Shown: one piece after another, positions 16,855-25,183 of the stretch
Position numbering within the stretch: position 1 is the stretch's first letter
How the letters are laid out: each line of letters begins with the position of its first letter
NCBI GenBank assembly: GCA_910579265.1
Contig: CAJTTE010000010.1
Location: forward strand, 30,984-94,983
DNA length: 64,000 bases
Source of the DNA: an uncultured Ruminiclostridium sp.
GTDB taxonomy: Bacteria > Bacillota > Clostridia > Oscillospirales > Ruminococcaceae
Direction: 5' to 3'
Notes under the pieces: generated by a model
Seen by the model: the letters and a program-made list of their open reading frames with translations, nothing else
Database searches by the model: none
What the model was told of the DNA's origin: nothing
Position numbers and translations under genes: made by a program

Positions 16855-18261
16855 TTATCTGTTTCCTGCTCTGAAGCGTATTTCGTTGTCAGAGTCAAGA
16901 TAAAATACTACCGAACCGTTTTCTACATTGTTTTCGTAAATGGCGGTATACAGCTTTAAGGATACTCCGGGGAAGCACTTTTTCTTTACTATAAGCTGGA
17001 GAAGCCGGCTTTTGGCCAATATTTTTTCATTGTGTTCTATTCTTTCGGTCATATCCGCCAAAGTATTGCGTTCATTCATTACGAAGAGAAACGCCTGCTT
17101 TCTTGCATGCTCCTGCTGAGGTGTAAGAGGCCTTTCGTTTCTTAGATGATTAAGCTTCTCATAAAGGTTTTTCAGCTTTTTATAGTTTTCGTTAAGAGTT
17201 TTAAAATTATCGTTAAGCTCCTTGTGGCTTTTCATAAGAGACGCAGTGTTTCCTAAATTTATGGTAGTTTTGGTATAGCTTTCCGAGCCGATCTGATTAG
17301 CGGTGATATTGTGATACGCGACACATTCGCCGCCGACGATTATACCCTTTCCTCCTATGACAAGTACTTCGCTTTCACACAGTACATTGCAGTTTATAAG
17401 GGATTTTGACTCTAAATTCCCCTTGCTGAAAATAGTGCAGTTTTCCGCAAATGACATTTTTATGTTTCCGTCACAGCTTAGCTTGGAGTAAACCGCACCG
17501 CTGTTTATAACTATTGACTCCGTTGCCTCCACCGTAGCGTTGGTGACATTTTCTTTTATAGTGACGTTTTTTCCTCTGACGCGGTATCCTTCCAGAACTC
17601 CGCCTTTTACAACAATGTCGCCGACAAAATCTATGTTTCCGGTAGAAGCATCCACGCTTCCTGAAATTGTCACAATGGTATCGACTATGAAACGGTCTTT
17701 TTCCCAGCGCAAGTTTCCATCGTCCGCCGCATAAATCCTGGTTTTTTCATTATCCTGAATAGTTCCCGAGCCTACAAAATATTTCGGGGGAACGCCGGGG
17801 ACCGGTTTAATTTCTTTACCGCTTATATCCATTCCGGGAGTTCCCATTGTATTCATTTTTATTGTGGCTATTAAATTGCCTTTACGGACATTTCTGATTT
17901 TACCCAATTCCTTGAAGTTTACTATGCCCGTTTCCTCGTCTATGGTAGGCTTAAGCTCGCTTTTAGGCTCGTATGAATAAGTCACTACTCCGTCTACGCC
18001 GTTTTCCGCGGGAGTGGCTTCGGCCACAATAATACTTTTGTGGTCATCCGGAAGATTTTCCAGATAATCCCGAATTTTATCTTCCTTTATATTAGCTTTT
18101 ACTCCGTTTCTCGACAATTCGCCGATAACATCGTCATAGGTGACTTCTTTCCCTCCGTTTTGAGCTTTTGAGACTATAAGCTTTGCCCATAAAAACTGAT
18201 CGTCTACCAAAACGGAGATCTGACCGTCCAATGCCACCATATCATTAAATTTGCTTTCCAT
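16855..18261 (-). CDS. fapA: FapA/DUF342-family protein
   Basis: A 468-residue DUF342 (flagellar assembly protein A) family protein. The N-terminal half is a mixed domain. The middle (about 165-320) is a beta-helix with repeated short turns such as GSVDASTGNIDFVGDIVVKG and VEATESIVINSGAVYSK. A coiled coil follows (about 335-410) and then a small C-terminal domain. FapA proteins bind the C-terminal part of other regulators and are often next to flagellar or two-component genes, but their biochemical role is poorly settled. It is the second gene of a two-gene operon with the GGDEF protein (42-base gap) and ends at a strong terminator. Confidence 0.85.
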   Translation of the reverse strand: MESKFNDMVALDGQISVLVDDQFLWAKLIVSKAQNGGKEVTYDDVIGELSRNGVKANIKEDKIRDYLENLPDDHKSIIVAEATPAENGVDGVVTYSYEPKSELKPTIDEETGIVNFKELGKIRNVRKGNLIATIKMNTMGTPGMDISGKEIKPVPGVPPKYFVGSGTIQDNEKTRIYAADDGNLRWEKDRFIVDTIVTISGSVDASTGNIDFVGDIVVKGGVLEGYRVRGKNVTIKENVTNATVEATESIVINSGAVYSKLSCDGNIKMSFAENCTIFSKGNLESKSLINCNVLCESEVLVIGGKGIIVGGECVAYHNITANQIGSESYTKTTINLGNTASLMKSHKELNDNFKTLNENYKKLKNLYEKLNHLRNERPLTPQQEHARKQAFLFVMNERNTLADMTERIEHNEKILAKSRLLQLIVKKKCFPGVSLKLYTAIYENNVENGSVVFYLDSDNEIRFRAGNR

Positions 18262-18303
18262 AAAAGTAACCCTTTCTTATTATCGAAGTGTTAGGGGTAG
18301 CTA

Positions 18304-19974
18304 TTATATGCTGTCAGTGTCTTGCTTCAATTGTTCATACTGCTCTTCAATATCCTGATTATAAATAAGATATGTGTTTTTATAGGTGCTGTTCATTTTC
18401 TTACATACTTTAAGCGCCCGTTCCGCTTCATTATAAAGCGCGTCAAAGCCTTTATCGCTTGACGAATCCGATCCGGAAGCACTTAGAGTAATATTTATCA
18501 GTTTTCCTTCAACAACGACGGGTTCCGCAAATTTAGGAAAGATCTTTTGTATCTGGGTAAGAGGATGGTCCTTTTCGTTTACGTTAAGCATAGCTACAAC
18601 AAAGGTATCACTGTCGGCTCTGCCGACGATGCATTTTCCCTTTTGGTTCTCCCAAAGGGTTATTGTTATATGCTTGAGTACGGCGTCACCGGTTTCAAAG
18701 CCATATTCGTTGTTGATGTAACGAAACCGGTTGACATTAAACAGAACTATCGCCCTTTGTAAGCCTTTGCTCAATGTTTTATTAAACTGTTCCCGTAATG
18801 CGGAGCATGAAAGAGAGCCTGTCAAGCTGTCATAATCCGCTTGATACTGGTTCTTGTATTCACGGCTTTTCTGCTCGTTTATATTGCTTATACGACCGAT
18901 AACGTTTATTACCGAGCCGTTGCGCGATAATGTTACCTGAGCCTGATGCTGCACCCATATATAATCGCCGGATCTGTTCTTTATTTTATATTCGTATATC
19001 ATACGGTGTTCCGGCATTATCATCATATGATTATAATCGAAGAAACGGTCCACAAAGCCCTCTCTGTAATCGGGATGAATCAATTCCCAATAAGGGCGGC
19101 GCTCACCGTCAAAATCATTCATATCGCTAAGGCCGAATAGCTCGTATGATGCTTCGGGATTAAGGCTTATAAGACGGTTTTCGGGCACGTCAACTTCGTA
19201 AAGCACGTCTCCGTCGGAGCTTAAAAGGAACTGCTCCTTTATTCTTTCGCTTTCAAGCTTATTGTAAAGCTCTGTTTCCTCCTGAATGTCCTGGACAAAT
19301 CCGACGATCGTTTTTTTACCGTCCGATTCTATTATACATCCCTTGATTAAAACCTTTACCTCCTTCTGAGGAGTCAGCATAAGGTCTCCTGATATACTGA
19401 AGGTTTTATATCCGCCTTCCTTAAGGTTTTTTACCGCTCTTTCAAATTCGGGTTTTGTATTGTCGGAAATTATATTTCGTATATCGTTTGTTTTTTCAAG
19501 ATCGTTATATCCGTAGGTGTTGCCCCAGTATGTACCGAAATTCAATTCGGAAGCATCCTCCGACAACGACCAGAATATCTCGCTTGAAAGCTCGTTGACG
19601 GCTTTTTTTATCAATACGTCCTCACCGGCTTTTTTAGTTCTCTCCGCCTGTTCGCAGACCCAACGGGAGAGCTGTTCGGGAGTAGGCTCGCCGCCGTTAA
19701 GGCTTTTGAGCGCTTCGGTCTGTTCATGAGAAAAAGCGGAAAGTATCTGATCAAAGGCATTGTCATAACGCTTTTTCATTAGCATAAAAAAAGTTGTAGA
19801 AGCAACGGCAAAGCCTATGCACAGCAATGCCAAAACGGGAATAAACCAGGCCAATACGGTTACGTCAGCCCCTCCCGCTATTATAGCTACAGTCGTTCCC
19901 GCTCCCGCCAAGGAAAAAAACGCCACTATCAGTATATAAACAGGAACAAGCCGCAGGTTAAACGGCTTTTTCAT
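18304..19974 (-). CDS. PAS-GGDEF signalling protein with a degenerate active site
   Basis: 556 residues: two membrane helices (about 12-34 and 43-66), a helical linker and PAS-like region (about 100-230), a PAS_3-type domain (about 250-370, with RSGDYIWVQHQAQ) and a GGDEF-fold domain (about 385-545, starting DYDSLTGSLSCSALREQFN). The signature loop, normally RxGGDEF, reads GRADSDTF, so the catalytic Glu and the GG pair are missing. It is therefore unlikely to make cyclic di-GMP and may bind GTP or a partner. A TTGACT-17-TATAAT promoter lies 42 bases upstream. It is co-transcribed with fapA. Confidence 0.85.
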   Translation of the reverse strand: MKKPFNLRLVPVYILIVAFFSLAGAGTTVAIIAGGADVTVLAWFIPVLALLCIGFAVASTTFFMLMKKRYDNAFDQILSAFSHEQTEALKSLNGGEPTPEQLSRWVCEQAERTKKAGEDVLIKKAVNELSSEIFWSLSEDASELNFGTYWGNTYGYNDLEKTNDIRNIISDNTKPEFERAVKNLKEGGYKTFSISGDLMLTPQKEVKVLIKGCIIESDGKKTIVGFVQDIQEETELYNKLESERIKEQFLLSSDGDVLYEVDVPENRLISLNPEASYELFGLSDMNDFDGERRPYWELIHPDYREGFVDRFFDYNHMMIMPEHRMIYEYKIKNRSGDYIWVQHQAQVTLSRNGSVINVIGRISNINEQKSREYKNQYQADYDSLTGSLSCSALREQFNKTLSKGLQRAIVLFNVNRFRYINNEYGFETGDAVLKHITITLWENQKGKCIVGRADSDTFVVAMLNVNEKDHPLTQIQKIFPKFAEPVVVEGKLINITLSASGSDSSSDKGFDALYNEAERALKVCKKMNSTYKNTYLIYNQDIEEQYEQLKQDTDSI

Positions 19975-20015
19975 CAGTAAAGCTCCTTTAAGTTTAGTTA
20001 TAATACATTAAGTAT

Positions 20016-20044
20016 ATTATACTGTAAAAGCTGTATAAAGTCAA
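20016..20044 (-). promoter_or_regulatory. Promoter of the GGDEF-fapA operon
   Basis: On the minus strand: TTGACT, a 17-base spacer, TATAAT, followed by a 35-base leader to the start codon. Confidence 0.78.
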
Positions 20045-20240
20045 TATGAAGGCGATTTTTTCTTTGTGAAAAAATGAAATGTTTCCGGAGGGATCTACAA
20101 ATGCTTCCGAAACACTTGTTTTTTTAAAAATAAAATGATATACTTGAAGAAATGCGGTGAAAACATCAGATATGCTCTCAGATGGATCATGTTGAATTTA
20201 TAGGCAGGGCGGATTTATCCGGCTGTCAACCGCAGTATTT

Positions 20241-20418
20241 TAAGGCAACACCACACAAGGATTGCGTGTGAATTGCACAGTCAGATTTTTCGTCAGCTTG
20301 CATAAATCGGGCGCAGGAATACTGACGTATTTCAAGGAGAATTTGTGTAAGATGACGGAATATATGCAAGCAATACGCACGCAAAGCCCTCAGGCGGTCA
20401 TTGTGCGGTATTGACTTA
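20241..20418 (+). repeat. R1 element, copy 2
   Basis: 178 bp. The left end TAAGGCAACACCACACAAGG is slightly diverged and the right end is GTGCGGTATTGACTTA (one change from GCCTTA). Same orientation as copy 1. Confidence 0.88.
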
Positions 20419-20470
20419 AATTAAACGGACGGGCTATTACCTATTTATGTTAAAAGGGAGTGCGGATTAA

Positions 20471-21010
20471 ATGGATCATTATAATGAACAGCTTGTACAA
20501 AAGGCTACCGAGACAAAGGATATGATATTGCGCGTGCTTATATCTGCGGCAGCGGTGGCAATGGTCGCTCTTTCGGTATTTGCCGTATATATATTCGGTT
20601 TTTTTCCTCTTGTTCTTATTGCCCTCGGTGCATGTTATCTGGCATATATATTTATCATAGGAACTTTTGTGGAATATGAATATATAGTGACCAACAACGA
20701 TCTCGATATTGATAAAATAAGCGGGAAAAGAAAACGCAAACGGCTTATAACCGTTAAGCTGAATACCGTTACCGAATGGGGCGAATATACAGATAAGGTA
20801 AAGGCCGGAAATATATCCGCCACGGTTATGGCAAGCGACGCGACAGGCTATAATGCGTGGTATATTATTGCCAAGCATGAGAAATACGGTAATATCCTCG
20901 TTATATTTACCCCCGCCAAAGAGACCATACGGAATATAAATTACGGAGTTCCTTATTCTGTGAGAAAGCGTGAGGCGGAATTCGGCGAAGATAAAAGCAT
21001 TGAAGACTAA
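20471..21010 (+). CDS. Small membrane protein, DUF6106-like
   Basis: 179 residues: two membrane helices (about 20-45 and 48-72), then a soluble domain with FVEYEYIVTNNDLDIDKISGKRKRKRLI, which looks like a small PH-like beta barrel facing the cytoplasm. I believe this corresponds to DUF6106, found in Clostridia, but the family call is from memory of the pattern. A GGGAGTG-type ribosome site lies ahead of the ATG. Function unknown. It is a single gene bounded by an R1 element upstream and an R2 element downstream. Confidence 0.7.
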   Translation: MDHYNEQLVQKATETKDMILRVLISAAAVAMVALSVFAVYIFGFFPLVLIALGACYLAYIFIIGTFVEYEYIVTNNDLDIDKISGKRKRKRLITVKLNTVTEWGEYTDKVKAGNISATVMASDATGYNAWYIIAKHEKYGNILVIFTPAKETIRNINYGVPYSVRKREAEFGEDKSIED

Positions 21011-21119
21011 GCCTTGTATAATAAATGTGATGCTTGTAAATAATCGGATATATAAATACATTTTTTAGTGCAGAGCAAGCTTATAGCTCAGAGGCTTATA
21101 TCTTTATAAGATCTGTTTA

Positions 21120-21301
21120 GGGCGTTTCTGAAAATAAAGCAAATTAGTACAGTTACGCTAAAAGCATGGCGGACTCAAGGAAAAAAGCGAGGAAAAAAGC
21201 GGAGAAATACGAAGGTATCTTTAATAGCTGCCGGCATTCTTTGGATCGGTAAACGTCCGAGGTCAGTATAAATCGTGCAATTTGCGGCTTTTCAGACAGC
21301 A
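21120..21301 (+). repeat. R2 element, copy d
   Basis: It starts GGGCGTTTCTGAAAATAAAGC and ends AATTTGCGGCTTTTCAGACA, the typical termini. The interior has TACGCTAAAAGCATGGCG and CCGGCATTCTTTGGATC. Confidence 0.82.
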
Positions 21302-21397
21302 CCTATTATTGCTGTCGTAAATTAAAGCATTGTCTTTTTCAAATTGGCAAGAACATCTAAGCCGGGGCGGAGGCAGTTTTCGGATATACCCGGTGAG

Positions 21398-21538
21398 GTG
21401 AGCACAGATATTTGCATATGCCGCCGTTCAGATTGCTTCCTGTTGTTTTTTGCAATGGTAATAATGACTGTTTTTTTGATGAATTTTTGTGCCGCATTGT
21501 TTGTTGTTTGCGTTATGATAAAAAAGGCTCGTTTTTAG
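21398..21538 (+). CDS. Possible 46-residue hydrophobic peptide
   Basis: A GTG-started frame with a central hydrophobic helix (LLFFAMVIMTVFLMNFCAAL) flanked by Arg/Lys (CRR at the front, KKARF at the end), stopping 15 bases before a textbook terminator. The ribosome site is poor (GGTGAG directly before the start). The small size, single helix and following terminator resemble small membrane regulators or type I toxins, but no antitoxin RNA can be shown. It may be noncoding. Confidence 0.28.
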   Translation: MSTDICICRRSDCFLLFFAMVIMTVFLMNFCAALFVVCVMIKKARF

Positions 21539-21552
21539 CATACGTTATGTAA

Positions 21553-21585
21553 AAACAACCGCCCCCTTATGAGGCGGTTGTTTTT
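21553..21585 (+). terminator. Rho-independent terminator
   Basis: AACAACCGCC pairs with GGCGGTTGTT, followed by a T-run. A second, shorter hairpin with a T-run (ACCGCTTTGGCGGTTTTTTT) lies about 100 bases further on. Confidence 0.8.
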
Positions 21586-21740
21586 ATTGGAGCTTCAGCG
21601 GCTGCCTGTGACAGTCATGCTATATCTTGCCAAATCCCCGAGGGGATGATCTCCGTTTTAGGGGGATTTCTGGCTACCGCTTTGGCGGTTTTTTTATTTA
21701 CCGTTTATATTGATGAAATAAATATAAGATAACCGACTCA

Positions 21741-21992
21741 TCACAGAAGAAAAAATAGCAATAAAGCAGCAGATATGAAGACGGCTGCGGTACAGGCGGT
21801 AATTATAATTTTTTTCCGTAGACGCTTTTTTTGTCTTCCGTTTCTAACCTCATACAGCAACTTTTCGGCGTTTATATTCAGCTCTGACTGATCGGTTGTT
21901 ATTTTGTCAGGCTTTAAAAACAGAATTGCCCTGTCAAAATATTCGTTTTCCGTATCCTTAATTTCAACTATAAGCTTATTTACTCCCCTCAT
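21741..21992 (-). CDS. Small membrane-anchored protein of unknown function
   Basis: 83 residues: a soluble N-terminal part with YFDRAILFLKPDK, an Arg/Lys-rich stretch (RQKKRLRKK, about 53-62) and one C-terminal membrane helix (about 63-83). It is probably a tail-anchored protein facing the cytoplasm. AAAGGAG seven bases before the ATG supports it as a real gene. The YFxRAIxFxxP pattern is one I associate with small conserved Clostridia proteins of unknown role. Single gene. Confidence 0.65.
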   Translation of the reverse strand: MRGVNKLIVEIKDTENEYFDRAILFLKPDKITTDQSELNINAEKLLYEVRNGRQKKRLRKKIIITACTAAVFISAALLLFFLL

Positions 21993-22235
21993 AAACGCTC
22001 TCCTTTCTATTTCGAGGATCGCCCCGAATCATTGAAGAGCTCGAAGGCGACATTCCCTCAGTATGCGGCGGAATATACCGCTTTTACTGAAGGACGATTT
22101 ACGTTAGGTTCAACAGATGAGTAAAACATCATATATAACATTGCCTTAAACACAGGACCGGGCTAAATACCTGGCTGTTCTGCTTAAGTGCGTTATAAAT
22201 ATTACTGTCGGTATTATTGGAAATTTAAGGTTTAT

Positions 22236-22703
22236 TATTCAGTTTCAACATGTTTTTCTGTTGAAAGTGTGGAAAAGTCGCTTTTTTATTGACGTTTGAT
22301 CATAAAATCTGTGGAAAATTCGGTTGAAAGTGGTGAAAACCCTTATTTTAGCCTTATTTGAGTTTTTGTTTTTTACATTCATCTGTTGAAAGAAAAATAT
22401 CTAAAAGCAAAGGGATTTGTGTTAATATAATATGTTAAAATTATTAATTGGGACAAGTGTTGAATGATTCCTGCGGCAAAGACTGATTGGAAGCTAATAT
22501 ACGATTTGCTATATTTTATAATATATATACAGCATGTACATTTTGCTCTTTACACTCTGTAAAGCACATGTTTTTGTTAATACTTTTGTGGAAAGTGTGG
22601 AAAACTTACATAAAATCGCTGTATTAATGTTAAAAACTGTTGAAAACTCGGTTGAAAATGTTGAAAACGGCTTTAATAAAGGATTTGTTTTACCGGCTTA
22701 TAA
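22236..22703. other. oriC-like cluster of DnaA-box-like repeats
   Basis: No gene. TGTGGAAA(A/G), one base from the inverse DnaA box TGTGGATAA, occurs at 22268, 22310, 22587 and 22596. TGTTGAAA occurs at 22259, 22384, 22638 and 22659, with more GGTTGAAA copies between. An AT-only stretch lies at 22510-22530. The pattern resembles the region beside dnaA in Firmicutes, but no dnaA, dnaN or rpmH is near. It could be a DnaA-binding site, a displaced origin copy, or chance in AT-rich DNA. Confidence 0.4.
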
Positions 22704-22742
22704 AAAAACCGTCATACGGACAAATTCCGTATGACGGTTTTT
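22704..22742 (+). terminator. Strong terminator with no gene before it
   Basis: AAAACCGTCATACGGA pairs with TCCGTATGACGGTTTT around a five-base loop and is followed by T and G. The nearest plus-strand gene ends 1.7 kb upstream, so it may end a small RNA made from the DnaA-box-like region. Confidence 0.7.
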
Positions 22743-22866
22743 GGGCTGTCTTAAAAGTTGCAATTTGCACAATTTCTACCAACCGCAGGCGTTTTCTGCG
22801 TTAAAACGCTCGAAATACTATCGTATTTCTCCGCTTTCTCCTTGAAATCCCCAATTATTAGAGCAA
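22743..22866 (-). repeat. R2 element, copy e (truncated)
   Basis: It begins GGGCTGTCTTAAAAGTTGC and carries AATTTGCACAATTTCTACC and CTCCGCTTTCTCCTTGAAAT, but the GCAAAATTGTACAA...TTTTCAGATA end is lost. Confidence 0.65.
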
Positions 22867-22926
22867 TCTTATAAGATCGTTTGGTTCGGGTATGTGAAAA
22901 AATTATAAAATATATGTTTACATGGC

Positions 22927-23886
22927 TTAACAAGCTCTGTTAGTATGAGACGCATCGGTGTTCTGTTCGGTTTTTGTCTTACTATGCCCCATATCGGAGC
23001 TTTTTCCGGATATGGCAAACTTACCGATTTTTTTAAGGTCGACGCCGAAATGATTAAACGATCTGACACGGAATATCCTGATAAATAACCAGGAAAAGGT
23101 AACCATGACGGTTTTGCACCGCTGATATATAAGATGAGGAATATATGACATATATTCGGGAGTGCTCAAAAAATATATCTCCACCTTTTCGTTGGCGGCA
23201 AGATAATCACCTACGCAATTTGCCGATGAAAGACCCGTTATACTTGACGCACGGTTTGTATAAATATATGTGCGGTCGGTGGTGACCGCTACGGTACGGG
23301 CGTTGTAAAAGAGTATGGGTATGATGCAGGCGTCTTCATAGGTAGTACACGGAAATGATATGTTATTGTCCACGAAAAGGGACCTGCGCCAAAGCTTGTT
23401 CCATAGATACCGCCTTATTGAAATATCCCTGATAATATTACCGATAAGCTGACCTGCATGATAAACGCCTTTTCTTTTTGTCAGCTTACTGGTGCGGATA
23501 TGCTCCCCGTTTTCATCACAGCAGCAGTAGCTGCTGCATACGATATCCGCGTCAGCTGCACTCGCCGCGTTATACAGTTTTTCCAAATGATCGGGGAAAA
23601 CGGAGTCGTCACTGTCAATAAAAGCAATATATTTGCCCTTAGCCAGCTTTATTCCAAGGTTTCTGACGGTTCCGACGCCTCCATTATCCTGATTGATCAG
23701 TATAAAGCGCGGGTCGGATGTGAAGGCTTGAGCAATAGACGCCGAATTATCCGGGGATCCGTCGTTTATCATTATTACTTCGAAGCTTTTAAATGTCTGA
23801 GCTTTAATTGAATTAAGGCAGCGCTCAATGTACCGTTCTGTTTTATAGATGGGTACAATAACACTGATTACAGGATCGTTCACCAT
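22927..23886 (-). CDS. Family 2 glycosyltransferase (GT-A fold)
   Basis: 319 residues. The first 220 form a GT-A domain with VIVPIYKTERYIERCLNS, the NDGSPDNS nucleotide motif, NGGVGTVRNLGIKLAKG and the IDSDDSVFPDHL metal motif; KLWRRSLF and FPCTTYEDACI match the acceptor side of EpsJ/EpsH-like transferases. The C-terminal third is basic and has no membrane anchor apart from a weak hydrophobic stretch. It is probably a soluble or peripheral enzyme adding one sugar to a surface glycan. It stands alone with no linked glycan genes, so the substrate is unknown. Confidence 0.82.
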   Translation of the reverse strand: MVNDPVISVIVPIYKTERYIERCLNSIKAQTFKSFEVIMINDGSPDNSASIAQAFTSDPRFILINQDNGGVGTVRNLGIKLAKGKYIAFIDSDDSVFPDHLEKLYNAASAADADIVCSSYCCCDENGEHIRTSKLTKRKGVYHAGQLIGNIIRDISIRRYLWNKLWRRSLFVDNNISFPCTTYEDACIIPILFYNARTVAVTTDRTYIYTNRASSITGLSSANCVGDYLAANEKVEIYFLSTPEYMSYIPHLIYQRCKTVMVTFSWLFIRIFRVRSFNHFGVDLKKIGKFAISGKSSDMGHSKTKTEQNTDASHTNRAC

Positions 23887-24557
23887 TTTTACAGCCAGTC
23901 CTTTTTATTGAATTCAACAGGGGGGTTAATCTTTTTCATCTGAAAACAATCTTTACAGGAAAATGAATATGAACGCATAATTGTACTTTTTGTATTTAAT
24001 AACGGGACATGGTTTAAAAGCCGTTGCCGCCGGCAATACTTTTTCAGCAGAGTCAGCTTCAATAATATATTGAACCTGCTCGCTCCGGGATTGATCTAAA
24101 ATATGTCCAAAAATCCGGAAAAAAAGTAGCTTCACTTATATAAACGCATTTTTATGGAAAAAATTACAGCAGCTCTTTTTATTTCAGCATTTTACACAAA
24201 AAGATTTAAATGTTTTTGTATAGGTTTTAAAGAGTGTTCTAATGCCGTTAATACAGTTTCCAGATTAAAGTATACTCGTATTTAAGGTTTTTGTCAATAC
24301 GGTAAAAGGACTTTTAACTGTTTTGAGAAAAATGAAAATTATTTATGACGTTTTTTATAAAGTTTTTAATAAATGCTCCGCTTCTTGCTGTAATATGGCG
24401 GATTTTTTAAATAAACCATCGGAGCTATGTTCATGAGGGATAAGCCGGAAAATCCACTTATACTTTTTCATCGAATAAGCTTTATTGCTGCCGTTTATGG
24501 CAGGGAAGAATAAATTATAACTTTTATGATCGTGTTTTTACCCCGGTAATTTTTATT
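23887..24557. other. AT-rich gene-less stretch
   Basis: Long T- and A-runs and no frame with a ribosome site or family resemblance. Nothing identifiable. Confidence 0.55.
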
Positions 24558-24746
24558 AGGACTTAACTGAAAATAAGGCAAATCAGTACGATCACGTTAA
24601 AAGCGCCGCGATTTCAAGAAAAAGGCGGCGAAATATTGAGGGTGTTTCGTAGTTATCTCTTTGGGATAACTATCGGCATTCTTTGACGTGGAAAGCATCC
24701 GCCGTCATTAGAGATCGTGCGGTTTACGGTTTTTCAGACAATTACT
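24558..24746 (+). repeat. R2 element, copy f
   Basis: Full length: CTGAAAATAAGGCAAATCAG at the left, the palindrome AGTTATCTCTTTGGGATAAC, CGGCATTCTTTGACGTGGAA, and a TTTTTCAGACAATTAC right end. Confidence 0.8.
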
Positions 24747-24774
24747 AATCCGGCTTTGACGGGTGAAATCAAGT

Positions 24775-24952
24775 TAATGCAATACCGCACAATGACCGCC
24801 TGAGGGCTTTGCGTGCGGCTTGCTTGCATATATTCCGTCATCTTGCACAAATTCTCCTTGAAATACGTCAGTATTCCTGCGTAGAATTTATGCAAGCTGA
24901 CGAAAAAACTGACTGCGCTATTCACACCCAATCATTGTTCGGTGTTGCCTTA
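24775..24952 (-). repeat. R1 element, copy 3
   Basis: 178 bp in the opposite orientation to copies 1 and 2. The ends are TAATGCAATACCGCACAATG (one change) and GTTCGGTGTTGCCTTA. It lies 28 bases from R2 copy f. Confidence 0.88.
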
Positions 24953-25075
24953 AATCGGTTCGGTTTAAGGTAAAACGGTAAAAAGGGACAAGTTGACGGG
25001 CGCCGCGGATTTGATGTCTTAAACATAAAGCAAGGACAATGCTTGCTGCGGATTCGATATAATAATTCCGCAACA

Positions 25076-25104
25076 TTGACAAAGAACCTGAAAACAAATA
25101 TAAT
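25076..25104 (+). promoter_or_regulatory. Consensus promoter of pyk
   Basis: TTGACA, a 17-base spacer and TATAAT, a perfect sigma-A match, giving a leader of roughly 73 bases before the pyk ATG. Confidence 0.9.
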
Positions 25105-25183
25105 ATTACTTGGAAAAACATTCCGTTTTTCAGGAGACGATAAAACTACGTTTAAATACTGCTTCGGAAAGGAAAACATAAAA

